Shown here: positions 21,062 to 34,669 of the stretch, in pieces
How the letters are laid out: every line of letters begins with the position of its first letter
How positions within the stretch are numbered: position 1 is the stretch's first letter
NCBI GenBank assembly: GCA_949361645.1
Contig: OX442418.1
Coordinates: 8,435,376 to 8,499,375 of the forward strand
Reading direction: 5' to 3'
DNA: 64,000 nt
From: Spongilla lacustris
Taxonomy: Eukaryota; Porifera; Demospongiae; Spongillida; Spongillidae
Position numbers and translations under genes: made by a program
Notes under the pieces: model-generated
Told to the model about the DNA's origin: nothing
The model's database searches: none
What the model saw: the letters and a program-made list of their open reading frames with translations, nothing else

Positions 21062-23760
21062 ACCATCATGTTACAGAGGGTGCTTGCCAGAGGGTTAAAT
21101 GCTCTACATTTGTGTATGTGTAGTGGATTTAGTACAAGGGCTTCATTGCTAATAAACAGTCCATGGCATACTTTCTAACCACAAGCTGGCCCTTGCAATG
21201 CATTTCTTCTATATTATTGTGTTAGGAAACTGACTTCCTTATCACAAACCACGCAGCAAATTTTCTGCCATGGAAAATATTTTTTCTGTTTGACATCGCA
21301 TAACAATAGGATTAAATTATATTTCTTTATTACATGCAAGTATGATGTGACAGTGCACTACATGAGTGTACTACAGATTTACATATTATAAACAACATAC
21401 AATGTCTATAGCATACTGTCCTCCCCCTCGGAACACTACTTTATTATGCATGGTCCCTTGTGAGAGATGTTGTTTAAAGTGCAAAGTGTGCTCATTACAA
21501 AAGTTTTGTAGGAGCACGATTTGGCTGTTTTATAAAAGCATTATTTTGACTAAGGGCTAAGATTGGGACTGTGTTACATTTTCCGCTGTGGGGATGCAAA
21601 ATAGTGTTTGTGGTATTTGTTAAAGCCTAGCTGGAGTATTTGTTCAGATGAGTGGATTGCCAGATATGATGTTCCTTGTTAGGACTCTGACTGATACGCA
21701 TTCGTTGTGATTTTTCAATGACTGTTGGGGGATAAAACCTTAGTGGCATTGCACCGAACATCTACACATTTTTGACGAACATGAAGGACCCTGAATTTTT
21801 TTAAATGCATGTAACATTTACATACAAAGATTGGGAAATTACATGTTGCCCTGTTAGTGAGGAAATTTTTTAAAAAACGCATTGCTAGAAAGTTACTTGC
21901 TGAATAACTTATGGCATGTACACATGACACTGTAATGAGTACAGGACGTCCCAAAACATAGCTTTATTTTACACTATGATTGTGGTGTTGCCCTGTTGTT
22001 GTCGGTTATTATTAACATACAACCATAATTACAGTACTTGTCCCTCCCTGATCATGAAAGTGTGTGGATTTCAGACTTTTACTTGTGTTTTGCATTCCTT
22101 AATTGTTTGTGCACAGCTGTCTATAGCTACAGTGATAAATTGGAATGATATTGGCGTTGTAAACCTTTAAGATATTAAGTTTGGTATTAGATATTGTCCT
22201 GTTGTATGTCAGTGCCATGGGTGATTGGATTACTATGGAAAGCATAACTAGAGATTTTTATAGATGAACTTTAGTGTAGCCTTGTGGTTTGTGAAATTGC
22301 GAAGGACAGTTGTTTATTTGGGAGTCTGTTGGTGTAATGGTATTGTGCGTCAGTGCTAATTCTTGGTAAAACTATTGAGGTTTTGCAAGGTGTGGTTATA
22401 ACACATTTTGCTGCTTGGCACATGAATTTTTGTACAGGCAAATTGTATGCCATTTTAATACTTGCACATGATGGGAAATTTACTGTACATTAGTTGTTAT
22501 GGAAAACCAAAATTGTCTTGCTTGTGGGTTACAAACCCCACTACACCAGACACCTGTAAGAATAAGCATGTGAGTCCACATTGGAATATGTAAATTTTCT
22601 GGACTGCCGTCATTTGGCTTGAGAATGTAGTAGGGGTTACATTTGTTGGGTTTTGAAAAGTATAGTTCTTTTGAAAAGCCTTATGTAGATTTTTAGAAGG
22701 CACTTCATCTGACACCTTTAAATGTATGTATATGAGTCAAAAGTTGAAGGTTTGAAATGGAATTTAATATGGGTATAGACTGGATTGCCAGCCCTATCGT
22801 TATGTGAATTATTCAGAATGCCGTTTTAGTCGAATAAGGCCTTTACTTTTATTTCCTGAATCTATCATGTTAGTATAATTATTGTAGAGAGTTAACCTAA
22901 ATCAGAGTACAATGAGGATAAGATTGAAATTGACTTAAGTCTGAAAGGTCTATACTGTGAGGATATCATGGGAGTTTGTGTGCCTGACTACTTTTGAAAC
23001 AGCTGAAAATGACATACAAATGTGTCTACCGGTATGAAATAAAATATGCATCTGACATGCATTAGCATATGAATTGCTTTACGCACTCCTCCAGACCCCC
23101 GAGGCTGTACATGCGTGTTCAGGATCTCCCTGAAAGTGTGTAGAAATAGGATTCCTGTTGGGTTTTTTTTGGCACTTCCTTTGTGATGAGATTGCTGTGG
23201 GATATAGATTTCGCTACATGGTTAGCATTTGTATACAAATGACTGGAATGTATGTATTAGTCTTTTTGAAATCTATAGTGGGTAAAATAGGCAGTACATC
23301 TTGCACAGGAGGATTATAAAATTGACTACAGCTGCATAAAACTGAAGGTTACACCTTTCTTGTGTGAGATGTGATTGGTGATAACTTATAAAGCAATGCC
23401 ATTTGATCAAACACCTCAAAGAGCACACAGTGTAGATGCAGGTCCTGGCAGGAAAGTCATTTGATACTACCTACATATGAAGATCAGGGCTAAGGAGGTA
23501 TTGCCTTACTGCTGGGAAGAAGGGTTTTGTATGGGTTGTTTGAGAAAGCCAGCTGAATTATTATATAATTAGCATTCACTAAGGGTGGCTAGACATTCTG
23601 TTTGAATCATAATTAAGGCATTGTTGTACTGTTTATGAGTATGTATTGAGTCAAATAATCGATGAGCATATCTGTCCTTGGAGAAGAGTGCATGTAGAAG
23701 GAAGGGTTGGTATGTAGGCTGCGATTAAGGATCACTTTTAGAATGGATTTTTGTCTCCTA
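21061..23760. other. Central unique part of element 1, no gene recognised
   Basis: About 2.7 kb of AT-rich sequence between the left arm and the transposase promoter. The open frames (for example, 21715-21954 and 22497-22715, both minus) are short, with no motif or splice support. I see no function. Confidence 0.45.
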
Positions 23761-23761
23761 A

Positions 23762-23871
23762 CCAATGAAAATGCATGGATAGAAGTAGTTAACCAATAGG
23801 AAAGCAGGGATAGTTGTCCTATGCAAGTGCAGGGATTGTTATCCAATCAAAATGTACCTAAAAAGTATAAA
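23762..23871 (+). promoter_or_regulatory. CCAAT-box array and TATA box of the element 1 transposase
   Basis: CCAAT at 23762, 23793 and 23843, then TATAAA at 23866, 39 nt before ATG 23905. The same layout precedes the intact transposase at 59225, so the arrangement is conserved although the DNA between the boxes has diverged. Confidence 0.7.
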
Positions 23872-23904
23872 TACTGTAAGATTAAGGGGGTATACATTTC
23901 CACT

Positions 23905-24981
23905 ATGCTTGACGAGTACCAAGACTGTCAATTGAACAAAGAGTTGCCATTTTCTAATGGAAAGAATGCCTATCTTACTGTAAGCTTGTTCCGGAGGGAG
24001 TACCCTAATTACAGGACACTATGCAGTAGCACAGTTCTGAGGGTGGTGTCCAAATTTGTGGAGCATGGCACAGTGCAGGATAGGCTGAAAACAAACTGTG
24101 GAAGAAAGAAAACTGTTCAGGTGCCAAGGAACGTTGGCATAATTGCTCAGAAAATGCAGCAGACCCCAACTATGAGCATACGAAGACTCCATCTAGGGAC
24201 AGGATTGAGACGATCAAGTGTACAGAAGATGCTCAGGAAGACCCTGAAGATGAAGGCCTATAGGCGGCCTCTAGTAAAGGCTCTATTGCCAGGTGACATT
24301 GACAAGAGAGTCAAGTGGGCAGAAGATTACCTTGAAGCAGCTGAGAGGGACTTCACCTACCCTGACTACATCCTGTGGACGGATGAAGCAATCTTCCACT
24401 TGGATGGACATGTTAACAGGCATAATGCTGTCATATGGTCAGTCCAGAACCCACATGCTTTTATGGAATGCAGCAATCAGAAGAAGGCTGGTGTGATGGT
24501 CTGGGCTGGGCTGATCAAAGACCATATCATTGGCCCCTTCTCCATCAATGGAAGTGTCACAGGGCAAGTGTACCTTCAGCTACTACAGCAGAGGGTATGG
24601 CCAGCCCTGCAAGCTATCTTGGGGGAAGAGGAAGAATTTGTTGTTTTCCAGCATGATGGAGCCTCAGCTCATTATGAAACCCGTGTTAGAGCCTGGTTGG
24701 ATGGAAAGCTGGAGGACAGATGGATGGGCAGAGGGGGACCCATACCATGGCCAGCACAAAGTCCTGATCTATCTCCATTGGACTTCTGGCTATGGGGCTA
24801 ACTGATAAACAAAGTGTATGCAAATGCAGTGACAACATTGGACGAGCTAAGACAGGCAATAACTGATGAGATGCTAGCCATCCCGGCCACTATGGTCCAC
24901 AGTGCGACACTGGGGGTAGTGAGAAAGGCAGGATTACTGCTCTCAATTGATGGGCTGCAGTTAGGATCACGACACAATTGA
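23905..24981 (+). pseudogene. Tc1/mariner DD41D transposase, nonsense-disrupted
   Basis: About half identical to the intact transposase at 59225 along its length. The catalytic motifs remain: YILWTDEAIFHL (first D), VVFQHDGASAHY (second D) and WPAQSPDLSPLDFWLWG (third D). A TAA at 24799 replaces the expected Tyr right after WLWG, and the remaining C-terminal ~60 codons are still open to 24981 (LDELRQAITDEM, LLSIDGLQLG). The N-terminal helix-turn-helix region is shortened and altered (ELPFSNGKNAYLTVSLFRRE). I choose ATG 23905 because the TATA box lies just upstream; the ORF is open further upstream, but that includes the promoter. Lost function is likely. Confidence 0.85.
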
Positions 24982-25179
24982 CATTACTAACCTCGATAAC
25001 ATTGTACATGTACCTGTTTCGTCTCATAATGTCATTATACTTCTCAGTGTGGTTGAATGCACACAGTAGTGCTATATCGTACTGCTAGAAAAATTCTGAT
25101 AAACAGCTTGATTATTATGTTAAGTGAAATTGAAATACAGTGGATGGTTAGGAAATACAGCGACTTTGAATTTGTGTGT

Positions 25180-25585
25180 GTTTTTGTGTGTGGTGTTTGT
25201 GTGTGTGTGTGTGTGAGTGTGTGTGTGTTTGTGTGTGTGTGTGTTTGTGTGTGCGTTTGTATGTGTGTGTTTGTATGTGTGTGTTTGTGTGTGTGTTTGT
25301 ATGTGGTGTATGTGTCTGTAAGGATGTAATGTTTTAAGGTTATTCAGAATAATTTTTATTTATTTCTGCATGGGGTGTGACAATGTGGTAGAGATGATAA
25401 GCTATCGCGTAGCTGCATGCATGTAACAAGTGAGTTTGTTCTTTTAAGACACTGCATCAGACACTAGTAAGAGTGTACGTTAAAGTCAGGAATGGGATTA
25501 TAATCAATTACATTCAAACTGGCAAAGTATTACATTTAGGTTGTTGGTATGTGATGTGTGTTGAGTTTTTGGAGTATCCATTGTT

Positions 25586-25619
<34 letters not shown>

Positions 25620-27210
25620 TGTATGTGTGTGTAAGGATGTAATGTTTTAAGGTTATTCAGAATAATTTTTATTTATTTCTGCATGGGTGTGACAATGTCA
25701 TTAGCTATAGCATAGCTGCATGCATGCATGTATGTATCAAGTGGGTTTGTTCTTTTAAGACACTGCATCAGACACTAGTAAGAGTGTACGTTAAAGTCAG
25801 GAGTGGGGTTAAATCAATTACATGTGTGTTGGTTCGAAAGCCTTGAGTTTTTGGAGTATCTATTGTTTGTGTGTGTGTGTTTTTTGTGTATGTGTTTGTA
25901 TGTGTGTGTATGTGTGTGTAAGGATGTAATGTTTTAAGGTTATTCAAAATAACTTATTTATTTCTGCATGGGGTGTGACAATGTGGTAGAGATGATAAGC
26001 TATCGCGTAGCTGCATGCATGCATGTAACAAGTGAGTTTGTTCTTTTAAGACACTGCATCAGACACTAGTAAGAGTGTACGTTAAAGTCAGGAATGGGAT
26101 TATAATCAATTACATTCAAACTATGGCAAAGTATTACATTTAGGTTGTTGGTATGTGTTCGAAAGCCTTGAGTTTTTGGAGTATCCATTGTTTGTGTGTG
26201 TGTGTTTGTGTGTTTGTGTGTGTTTGTTGGTATGTGATGTGTGTTGAGTTTTTGGAGTATCCATTGTTTGTGTGTGTGTTTGTGTGTTTGTGTGTGTATG
26301 TGTGTGTATGTGTGTGTATTAGGATGTAATGTTTTAAGGTTATTCAGAATAATTTTTATTTATTTCTGCACGGGGTGTGACAATGTGGTAGAGATGATAA
26401 GCTATCGCGTAGCTGCATGCATGCATGTATCAAGTGGTTTGTTCTTAAGACACTGCATCAGACACTGCATCAGAGTGTACGTTAAAGTCAGGAATGGGAT
26501 TATAATCAATTACATTCAAACTATGGCAAAGTATTACATTTAGGTTGTTGGTATGTGTTCGAAAGCCTTGAGTTTTTGGAGTATCCATTGTTTGTGTGTG
26601 TGTGTTTGTGTGTTTGTGTGTGTTTGTGTGTGTTTGTGTGTTTGTATGTGTGTTTGTGTGTGTGTGTTTAATTTGATGTGTGGGTGCATGTGTGTTTGTG
26701 TGTTATGTGGATGTGTGTATTTTTTATGTGTTTGTGTTTTTGTGTTTGTGCGTGTGCATGTGTGTGTAAGGATGTAATATTATGGTTATTCAGTTAATTA
26801 TTTTTAATAATTAAGATCTCTGGGTGGGGTGTGACAATATGGTACATGTTTTGAGATGATTAATATGGCATGTGAATATGCGTATCTGCATGCATGCACA
26901 CATGCATCTATCAAGTGGGTTCGTTTAAGTCAGTAATGCGATTATAACAGACTATTGCAAAGTATTACATTTAGGTTGTTGGTATGTGATGTGTGTGTTG
27001 GTTTGAAAGCCTTGAGTTTTTGGAATATCCATTATTTGTGTGTGTGTATGTGTGTGTGTTTTTGTTTGTGTGTTTATGTGTGTATGTCTATGTGTGTGCA
27101 TTTGTGTGTGTTGTGTGTGATGTGAGGGTGCTTGTGTGATTTTGTATGTTGTGTATTTGTGTGTGTTTTAGTTTGCATGTGTGTGTTTGTGTGCGTGTGT
27201 ATATGTGTGT
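25180..27210. repeat. TG-rich tandem repeat, right inner arm
   Basis: Six to seven units of roughly 290-430 bp. Each holds a TG-rich microsatellite followed by AAGGATGTAATGTTTTAAGG, GGGTGTGACAATGTGGTAG, GACACTGCATCAGACACTAG and GGAGTATCCATTGTTTGTG. Later units (26770, 27205) are more divergent. Copy number differs from the two units in the left arm, so the arms have changed independently. The Val/Cys-rich ORFs here come from the microsatellite. Confidence 0.85.
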
Positions 27211-30200
27211 TAGGATGTAATGTTATGGTTATTCAGAAATGGGTGGGGTGTGACAATATGGTAGGTGTTTTGAGAAATATGGCATGTGAATTTGCATAGC
27301 TGTATGCATGCATGTATGAAGTGGGTTTGTTCTTTTAAGGCACTAGTAAGAGTGTCAGAAATGGGATTAGGATCAATGACATATTTACGTTGTTGGTATG
27401 TGATATGTGTGTGTTGGTTCAAAAGCCTTGAGTATACCTGGAGGATAAATATTGTATTTGTTCAAACAACTGCTGGAAGAGAGGTTACTAGCTGGTGTGA
27501 ATTTAAAATGTATTGCCCTGTTGCTGCGAGAATGTGATGGGTAAAACATATTTGGTAGCCTAGGTTTAATCAGGTTACTAGGTATTTTCCAGTGTTGCAT
27601 CAGTATTTAGGTGATGGGTAGGGTAACCTGACTGGGTGAGTATTTTGGATTGGACAACCACACAGTAGAGAGTAACAAAAGTACCGAACATGGGTTTTTA
27701 ACAGCTATATTTTGTGAGTGAAGTTATTGGCTCATCCTTCCATGACAAAGTGACATGCTCTTTAGTGACAAACAGGCATCTAAGCAGATTGCTTTCATTG
27801 CATGAGAATAATACTTTTGAAACACGCAAATGAATTGTATTAAAATACTAAGCTCTAACAGGAAGTATGTGAATATTTATCAAAGCTACTCAACAGTACA
27901 CCCACCTACAACACCAAATATTTTTTTTACAAACAGTATAAATTTGCATGAAACAACCAAGTCAGAATTCACTGACATCATTTCAACATTACATTTAGAT
28001 CTGAGAATTAGGTTGTATTGTTTTACAAGTCATGCCCAGTTGTAAGCGCTAAAGAGTAATCCTGATGTAGGTGAAACTGCTCACTCTCTTTCTTAATGAA
28101 CAACGTTGGTTTTAAAACTGATTAGACTTGGTCTTAGCACACATCACAGATTAGAACAGAAGTCACCATGACTCACAAATACACATACACACCAGTTGAG
28201 AGCCATATCTACAGTTCCTATGACGTTGAATACTGTTGAAAAGAATGCTCAAACAGTTCGGCACTTTTTTTCACACACACACATCGGTAACTAAACAGCA
28301 CACTAAGAATTAAGCCTTAGGCTTCAATATTAGTAGTTGCTGTAGGCAGTATACACGCGGCTTCTCTAGTGTTACGGGCATATACCAGTTAGAGCTAGCT
28401 GAAAGGATGTATAGTTTGCTTGATGCATGGACTGCACCAATGTGTGCGTGTACCCGTAGGCCGTGGGTACATTGTATGCCAATAGGCACCCAGTCGTTCG
28501 TGCCTTTAACTCACCAACCATTTGCATCGAAGACATTCTCCAGTGTGGTTTTGTATAACGTAAGGCGAATGACAATCTCAATCTCGTCCACAACACGTAG
28601 CAAGAACGCTAATTGGTGCGCACCGCCCGTATGAATGACCTACGGCGGGTGTATGTTTTCATTTACGAAGAGGTAGTAATACGGCAGCCGCAGGTACGGT
28701 AGCATCTATGATTTCACAAGGATAGCTTAGATCTTTATAAGACTAAATTTAAAAAAAAAAACAGCAATTCGAGGAGGTGGGGCTCAGTGGCACGTGGTGA
28801 AATAGTTGTTGCCTCTTACTTTCAGTTTAAAAGGTGATAAAAATATGATCATTTTGCTTTTGGCTTCGAAACGTGTGTATGAACATGGTTTCACTTTAAA
28901 AGTTGTTAATTTGTTGTGTTTATTAAAGTTAATTAAGCATCGTTAATAACTTGTAAATAAAATGATGTAAACACATTTGCCTAACCTCAAGTTGTTAGTT
29001 TCTAAATATTAGATTTTTTTCATACTCCTATCAAAAGTTATTCCCGTTCAAAAGCATTGCGTTCTTTCGTGGACACCCGGTACAAATGTACAGCAATTTT
29101 GCTTGGCCCAACTGAAAGGCCTGTTTATGAGGTTTGGTACAATTTTTTTTTTTTTTTTTTTTTTGGGGGGGGGAGGGGGGTGGTAAAAGTTCATGTGAAA
29201 TGACCCATAAGCCTCCCTCCGCCCACACACAAAAAATGGCACGTAATATAGTCTAGCGCCGCTGTACGCCGTTTAAATCGTTAAAGTCTTGTTGGAGCAC
29301 CATTCCTTTCCTGTTGAAACAGATATGCGCTTGCGTTAATGATTACGACGATATACGCTCCTTTAATCACTAGGCTTTTTTATGGAAGGAGGGCTTAGTA
29401 TACGCACATATGTACTCATATAGTATATAGTACATCAGTATTTCTGTTGAAACTAATTTAGTATTACTTTCATGCATTTTGAATACCCCATATAGCCAGC
29501 GCAATTATAATGTGATTATTATTAGTACCCGGTCGGCGTCCAATCATTATTCACCGCCATTTAATAGCCTTTTGCCCCAGTTTCAGGCATCAATTAAGAT
29601 GGATAGATAGTCTGTGTCGCCAAGTATATTTCTCTTATCGAGTACCTGCCCTTTCCAGGCAGGTGATTTCTCAGTAAGGAAACACAAAAACTAACATCAG
29701 AGCTGGCAAGGTTGTTTTTCACTTTTTTCTTTCCCACTCCCGTAGCTTGCTGATTGTGGACCCCGCGCGTATATAACACAAGCATTTGAACTATAAATGA
29801 CCCTGGAACTCGCCAAAAACTAAAGTACAGCTGCAGTTGTAGGTCCCAGACTACTCCAAATGACCCCGCCTACTAGTAACCTACTAGTTATTAAAATTAA
29901 CGCTGTGTGTATGTATGCGAGTTACGTTTCTTATTAACTTCCGTTCCCTCCCCATAACATGTCCATATTAAGAAGCGTACTTAGACCCATAGCAAGGTAC
30001 CTTTAAAGCCTCCAAATATGCTTTTGTCCCGTACCCAGTGCTTAGCCGGACAAGCCTTATGCTTTAGACGCACTTGTAATAATGCAACGAAGACTTTATT
30101 ATGCTTACAAATACGTTTAATGATAGCAATTCCATAAGAATTAAATGTATATCACTAATTACGGAGAATGGAGAAATTAGTCTCTAAACTGTCTCTTATA

Positions 30201-31044
30201 GTGTTGTATCTTTGTTTTAACATCAATAACCAAGTGACTGCTATACGCCATTAACATCCGGTTGTTGGCCGCTTGAGGCTTGTCAATAGTCAACACATTT
30301 TCCAAAACTGTTTGCTAAAATAAATGTGATCTACCATCCATAAACTATCATCTATTACAAAAATACTACTTGAGGACGAAACGCAGTGGTTTAAAAGCGT
30401 AGCTGAAAAAAGTGCATAGACTAGTGAGCGCGCTGATTTTTTATTAAACCAGTGGTAAAACCAGCAGTGAATGTGCTACAAGAATATGTCCACTTTTTGA
30501 CACTAAACTAATACCGCGCCACTCGCGATTTTATTTGGCTGGATTCACACTTCAGTGTATCATTTTTTTCATGGACCGCGCGTGTTAAATTTTCACTCTC
30601 TGTGGACACAGCTGACGATGCAGTCAATGGGAAGGGTCTCAATCACTAGCCGACGAGTTCCGTAAATCCACTTAACATAAGGTCTATGGCGGTAGCTGTG
30701 ACATTGCTATTCAGTTCGTGACGCAATTTGTGTTGCACGAGGAGGGTATCGAATACAATGGTTTCACACAAAATTGCGACGACCCGCAGCTCGCCAAGAC
30801 TGTGAAGACGCTATAAAAACCATGTGTAGGAATATGCTTGTGGAATACAATGCATTTATCACTCATTTAAAGTGCATGGTTCTTTCCGACACAAGACACG
30901 AATTGTCGTTGGCAGGGGATCTTAATTCGGGCGCCCATAAGTGTGTTACTCAGATATGACTTTCACCCATGCACCATCGTGATAAGTGGGCGTTAGGGTT
31001 AGGGTTACGGAAAAGTATAGTTGTATGTTGTGACCCTAAACCCA

Positions 31045-34000
31045 GCGGTTTCGCGCGCCCGTTGATCACAAAAGTGGGAGAATAAGCTCCGCTCACAACG
31101 ACAAATTGCATTGGGAAAATGTGTGCACGCGACTTGTCAGAGTACATGTGGAGGAGACGATTTGGATGCCCTACCACAATACTTTGAGTGCTAGCATCCC
31201 ATGGAAGACAGGGGGTGCGAAAGTTAAAATGGAGGGTAGGTGGAAGGGGGGGGGGGGAACTAATCTAAACAAAAACCCGGCCCCTCCCCCCCAAAATTCT
31301 GGCATATCCAGAAATGAGCGGTCAAAGGGAATTGACAATTGTTGCGGTTTGTACATTCGCGTATACTTCCGAATAACTTCCATAGAAAATGAATGGCTGT
31401 TTATAAATTTGATTGTTACTTAACAACGTAATAGGGTACAACTTTTGTGGCGCTCAATATTGCTTCAGATACGTACAATCTTGATTTAGCTAAACAAAAA
31501 ACAACTGCTTTGTGTTAAAAATTGTTGTAGTTTTTGTGAAAATAGCACTTTCCATAGACATGTATGGAAAATCACATTTTTCACACCTAATTAATGTATT
31601 CTGCAGCTCATAATTCCTACACCAGTTTAGATTCAGATTTTGTGGGCCCCCAGAATAAGAGACCATCCAGTTCAATAATTTTTAGAGATATTTATAAATT
31701 TTTACCTAATATAGATTTCAGCCATTTGAATTTTAAATTGTTTTGGGTCACAAGGACTAAGAGCTAATTAGCGCCATCTTGTTGAGTGCTTTTAAAGTAG
31801 TTTCCATGGATACGTAATATGGCGACATTCAACATAATTAATTAACTTTTTTCAACAATAAATAATTGAAATATTAAAACACGGGTGTTTCATTGCATTG
31901 AAAAAATGGACATTAGGTCTCGTCCCCACAATTTCGTACGTAACAAGTAACTAGACCCTCATTATCGCATGGCATTGGAATTCGGCTTATCTTTTGTAAT
32001 CCGTTCAAAGTAAGCGCAGTGCAGGTGAATACCTGTGTTACACATTTCGAGGATTAAAATGATATAAATTTTATCTTTTTAATGCTAACGTACGCCATGA
32101 TACGGGCCCGTGACTTATAGCGCTCCATTTAGAGTGGTTGGTTTCAAAAGGCTTTTTTTCGTTCATTTGCCTGACATGCGTTACAAAAACTTGTATAAAC
32201 GTATACGGAAGTGCTGGTTATATGCGATTTGGTTGTTTTTGTTAGCAGACTTATTTTCTGTGAGTCGTACCAAGGCGCTGAATATGACCAATTTATGTAC
32301 ACTACAAGCATGGCGGCGGTCCGATTGCAATACATGTACGTATCATTGTATGTAGATGGTCGATCATGCACACTTCAAAAAGGGGTGATGGATTACTGTG
32401 ATCTCTCAATTAAACAGCTTGGACAACAACATTGGAGCTTTAATTGTATCCCTGCCTCGCTCATAGCTGAAAAACAAAATCACCCATATAGCTCTACTCT
32501 ATTTTGGCTAAGATGCAATTTAAGTTATTGCAATCTGCAATAATATGCATCAGAGGCTCGAGGTCCTCCTATCACAGACCAACAAACATGTTCAATGAGG
32601 CCATCGATCTCTCCTGCTCAGAAAGCAGGATCTCCAATTGAACTTTGAAATCCTATCCGTCATTCACTACCTATGTATGTTTATATGATCATTATCATGT
32701 GTGTTAATGAAAAAGAAAACAAAAAAAAATCCCTGTCAGTGTGGCAGTAAACTAAAGTACGTAGCCAGATCTGACGTAGCATGCATAAATACAACTTTAG
32801 CCTTGATTTTTTTTTTGCATGCTGTGTGTGGTTCAACATTCTAATTAGTGGTGGAAGAGAGGAGGTCAAGAGACAGTGCCTGCATGGGATGAATTGTTCC
32901 TGAGGCAAAGAACAAATGGTATACTGAGTGCTGCTTAGTGACAGGGGTAAGAGGTGCAAGTGGGTGGAGCCAATCTGTACATGAGAAGAGTCATTACAGG
33001 TTGTAGCCATGACAATGAAGCTGCTCACATGATAGTTTGGCTGCTAGTATTAAGAGGGGACCATGTTCATATAGATTGGTTCACCACCTGGCTGGATGGA
33101 AAATGTGATGAGGTGTGCTGAGTTGTGTCAGTGGTGTGCTGCATGGAGAGGGGCCACATAGTTTGACCTTTGAGACCCCTACATTATATTAGATGACAGC
33201 ATCATAACCATGAAAACAACACATGTACAATCATGCCTCTACACACCCCACATATGTAACACTATCTTTACAACAAGGTGCATTTCACACCCTTTTCTCA
33301 GGCATTTTTTCGAGAAAAACGGCTTGCCGTTTGAGTGCTTCAGGAATGCCAAAACAAAAACAAAGAAACCGTGAGATGCGCGACTTTAGTGGGCTAATGA
33401 AAAACATCCCTCAATAGTGCGCATTGACGTTTTGTAGTGCCGAACTGAATATAGAACAGTTAAAAAATATATTTGTATTTTATGGTAAACGCATCTTCAC
33501 AAAATAGGGATTAGAACATTAACCACATTTTAATGAGCTCCAATGGGACCCGGATAAGAATGGTACCGTAATATACATACGTTTTCTAATTAACAACCTA
33601 ATGTCCAGCTCGAAACAGCCGTGAAAAATGAAGTACACTCATTAATAAATAATTATTACAATTAATAGTTCATAATATTATACTAACACAAACAAATTAT
33701 ATATCTACTAGTACTGGATACACTATATACACTACACGCTACTTGTGGTACCCAATACAGAGGCAGCATTGCCGTGCTGTAGTACAATTGACACTCTTTG
33801 GAGAAGGAATGAGAGGGACTGGTAGCTAGCTCGCTATACCTGGCTCGAGGTCGACTCGAGTCCAGGACATCTATTCGATATTCGCTGACTGTACCAAAGA
33901 CTACTAACTACTAGCATTAGTCGTTGGCTGTACCAAGTGAGAGTATACATGTAACACCGCGCGGAAGTGTATCGTATGCAGAACTATGCAGACTCTGCAT

Positions 34001-34199
34001 ATGATACCATATGCTGATACATATGCAGCAATGCTCGTATCAGGATACATATCGGAACCAGTATGTCGAATGCTTAGTATGAGGACTAGAATGCAGATTA
34101 CGTGTCTAATAGTGGTAAAGTGTGGACCAATATCGGGAGTGAAATGCAGATATGTGACGGGTAGTAAAATATTTATGTATGTATATGGAGGTGTATATA
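31045..34199. other. Non-coding stretch, no gene recognised
   Basis: Weak matches only. 31320-31480 shares short runs (TGTTGCGGTTTGTA, TTCCATAGA) with 47460-47580, suggesting a shared old repeat. The open frames at 32110-32355 (+) and 32681-33028 (-) lack motifs, splice support or codon character. There are G/C homopolymers near 31246-31290 and a CATATG-rich patch at 33990-34060. Confidence 0.45.
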
Positions 34200-34669
34200 T
34201 GGGACAGTTCACGACAAAATGAGCCCTCGTATAAATATATAAAATGTTATAAAATACCTTTACTTTTAAATAGCTATAACTTCCAAACGGTTAAAGCTAT
34301 CGACATTCTATTTTCAACACTTCATACAATACCATTTCTCTATGGTAAAATACATTTTGGGATCTTGCACTTACTCCGTACCAGTATTGCAACGTTCGAT
34401 ACCTCACTGGGTTCAATCCCGCCATAACTTTTGGTAGGAGTAATCAATTCGCTTCAAATTCGGTTTGTAGGTAGAGAGGTCGTATACCTATCGATTTGTT
34501 CTGTTCGTTAATTTTTATGTCATGTGAATATGCAACAACTTCCTGTGGGCTGAGACTTTGATAACTTATAACCACACCTCTACTGCGCTGGCTAGCTGGG
34601 TAAGTTTTTATTTTAATCTATCGTCCCTGTCAAAGTTGTTATTCGCTATCTTCTGTGTATAGATAAACG

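Larger units (their letters stand above)
17736..29080. mobile_element. Giant-arm Tc1/mariner-type element 1
   Basis: An 11,345 bp element flanked by TA (17734-17735 and 29081-29082). Its ends are CCGGGTGTCCACGAAAGAAC and the inverse. The inverted arms run about 17736-21060 and 25180-29080, so they are unusually long, 3.3-3.9 kb. The left arm carries an extra 849 bp TTAA-type insert, and the inner arm parts are CA/TG-rich tandem repeats that differ in copy number. The central 4 kb carries a decayed DD41D transposase (23905-24981). TA duplication and the transposase place it in the IS630-Tc1-mariner superfamily. Confidence 0.88.
17089..29205. mobile_element. MITE M1, copy 2, split by the mariner-type element
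   Basis: The left part 17089-17735 and right part 29081-29205 together reconstitute M1. Its own TA was the insertion point of the 11.3 kb element. The nested M2 copy is at 17329-17529. Confidence 0.8.
16517..31044 (+). repeat. 3.2 kb tandem duplication, copy 2, interrupted by an 11.3 kb transposon
   Basis: 16517-17735 matches 13312-14547 and 29081-31044 matches 14546-16516. The missing junction is occupied by the mariner-type element 17736-29080. The single TA at 14546-14547 in copy 1 is the preserved empty site. Confidence 0.9.

Noticed and set aside
13312..31044. Possible subtelomere because of TTAGGG words
   Set aside because: Only about two repeat units at each place and in both orientations, so there is no telomeric array; it is better read as a junction motif.
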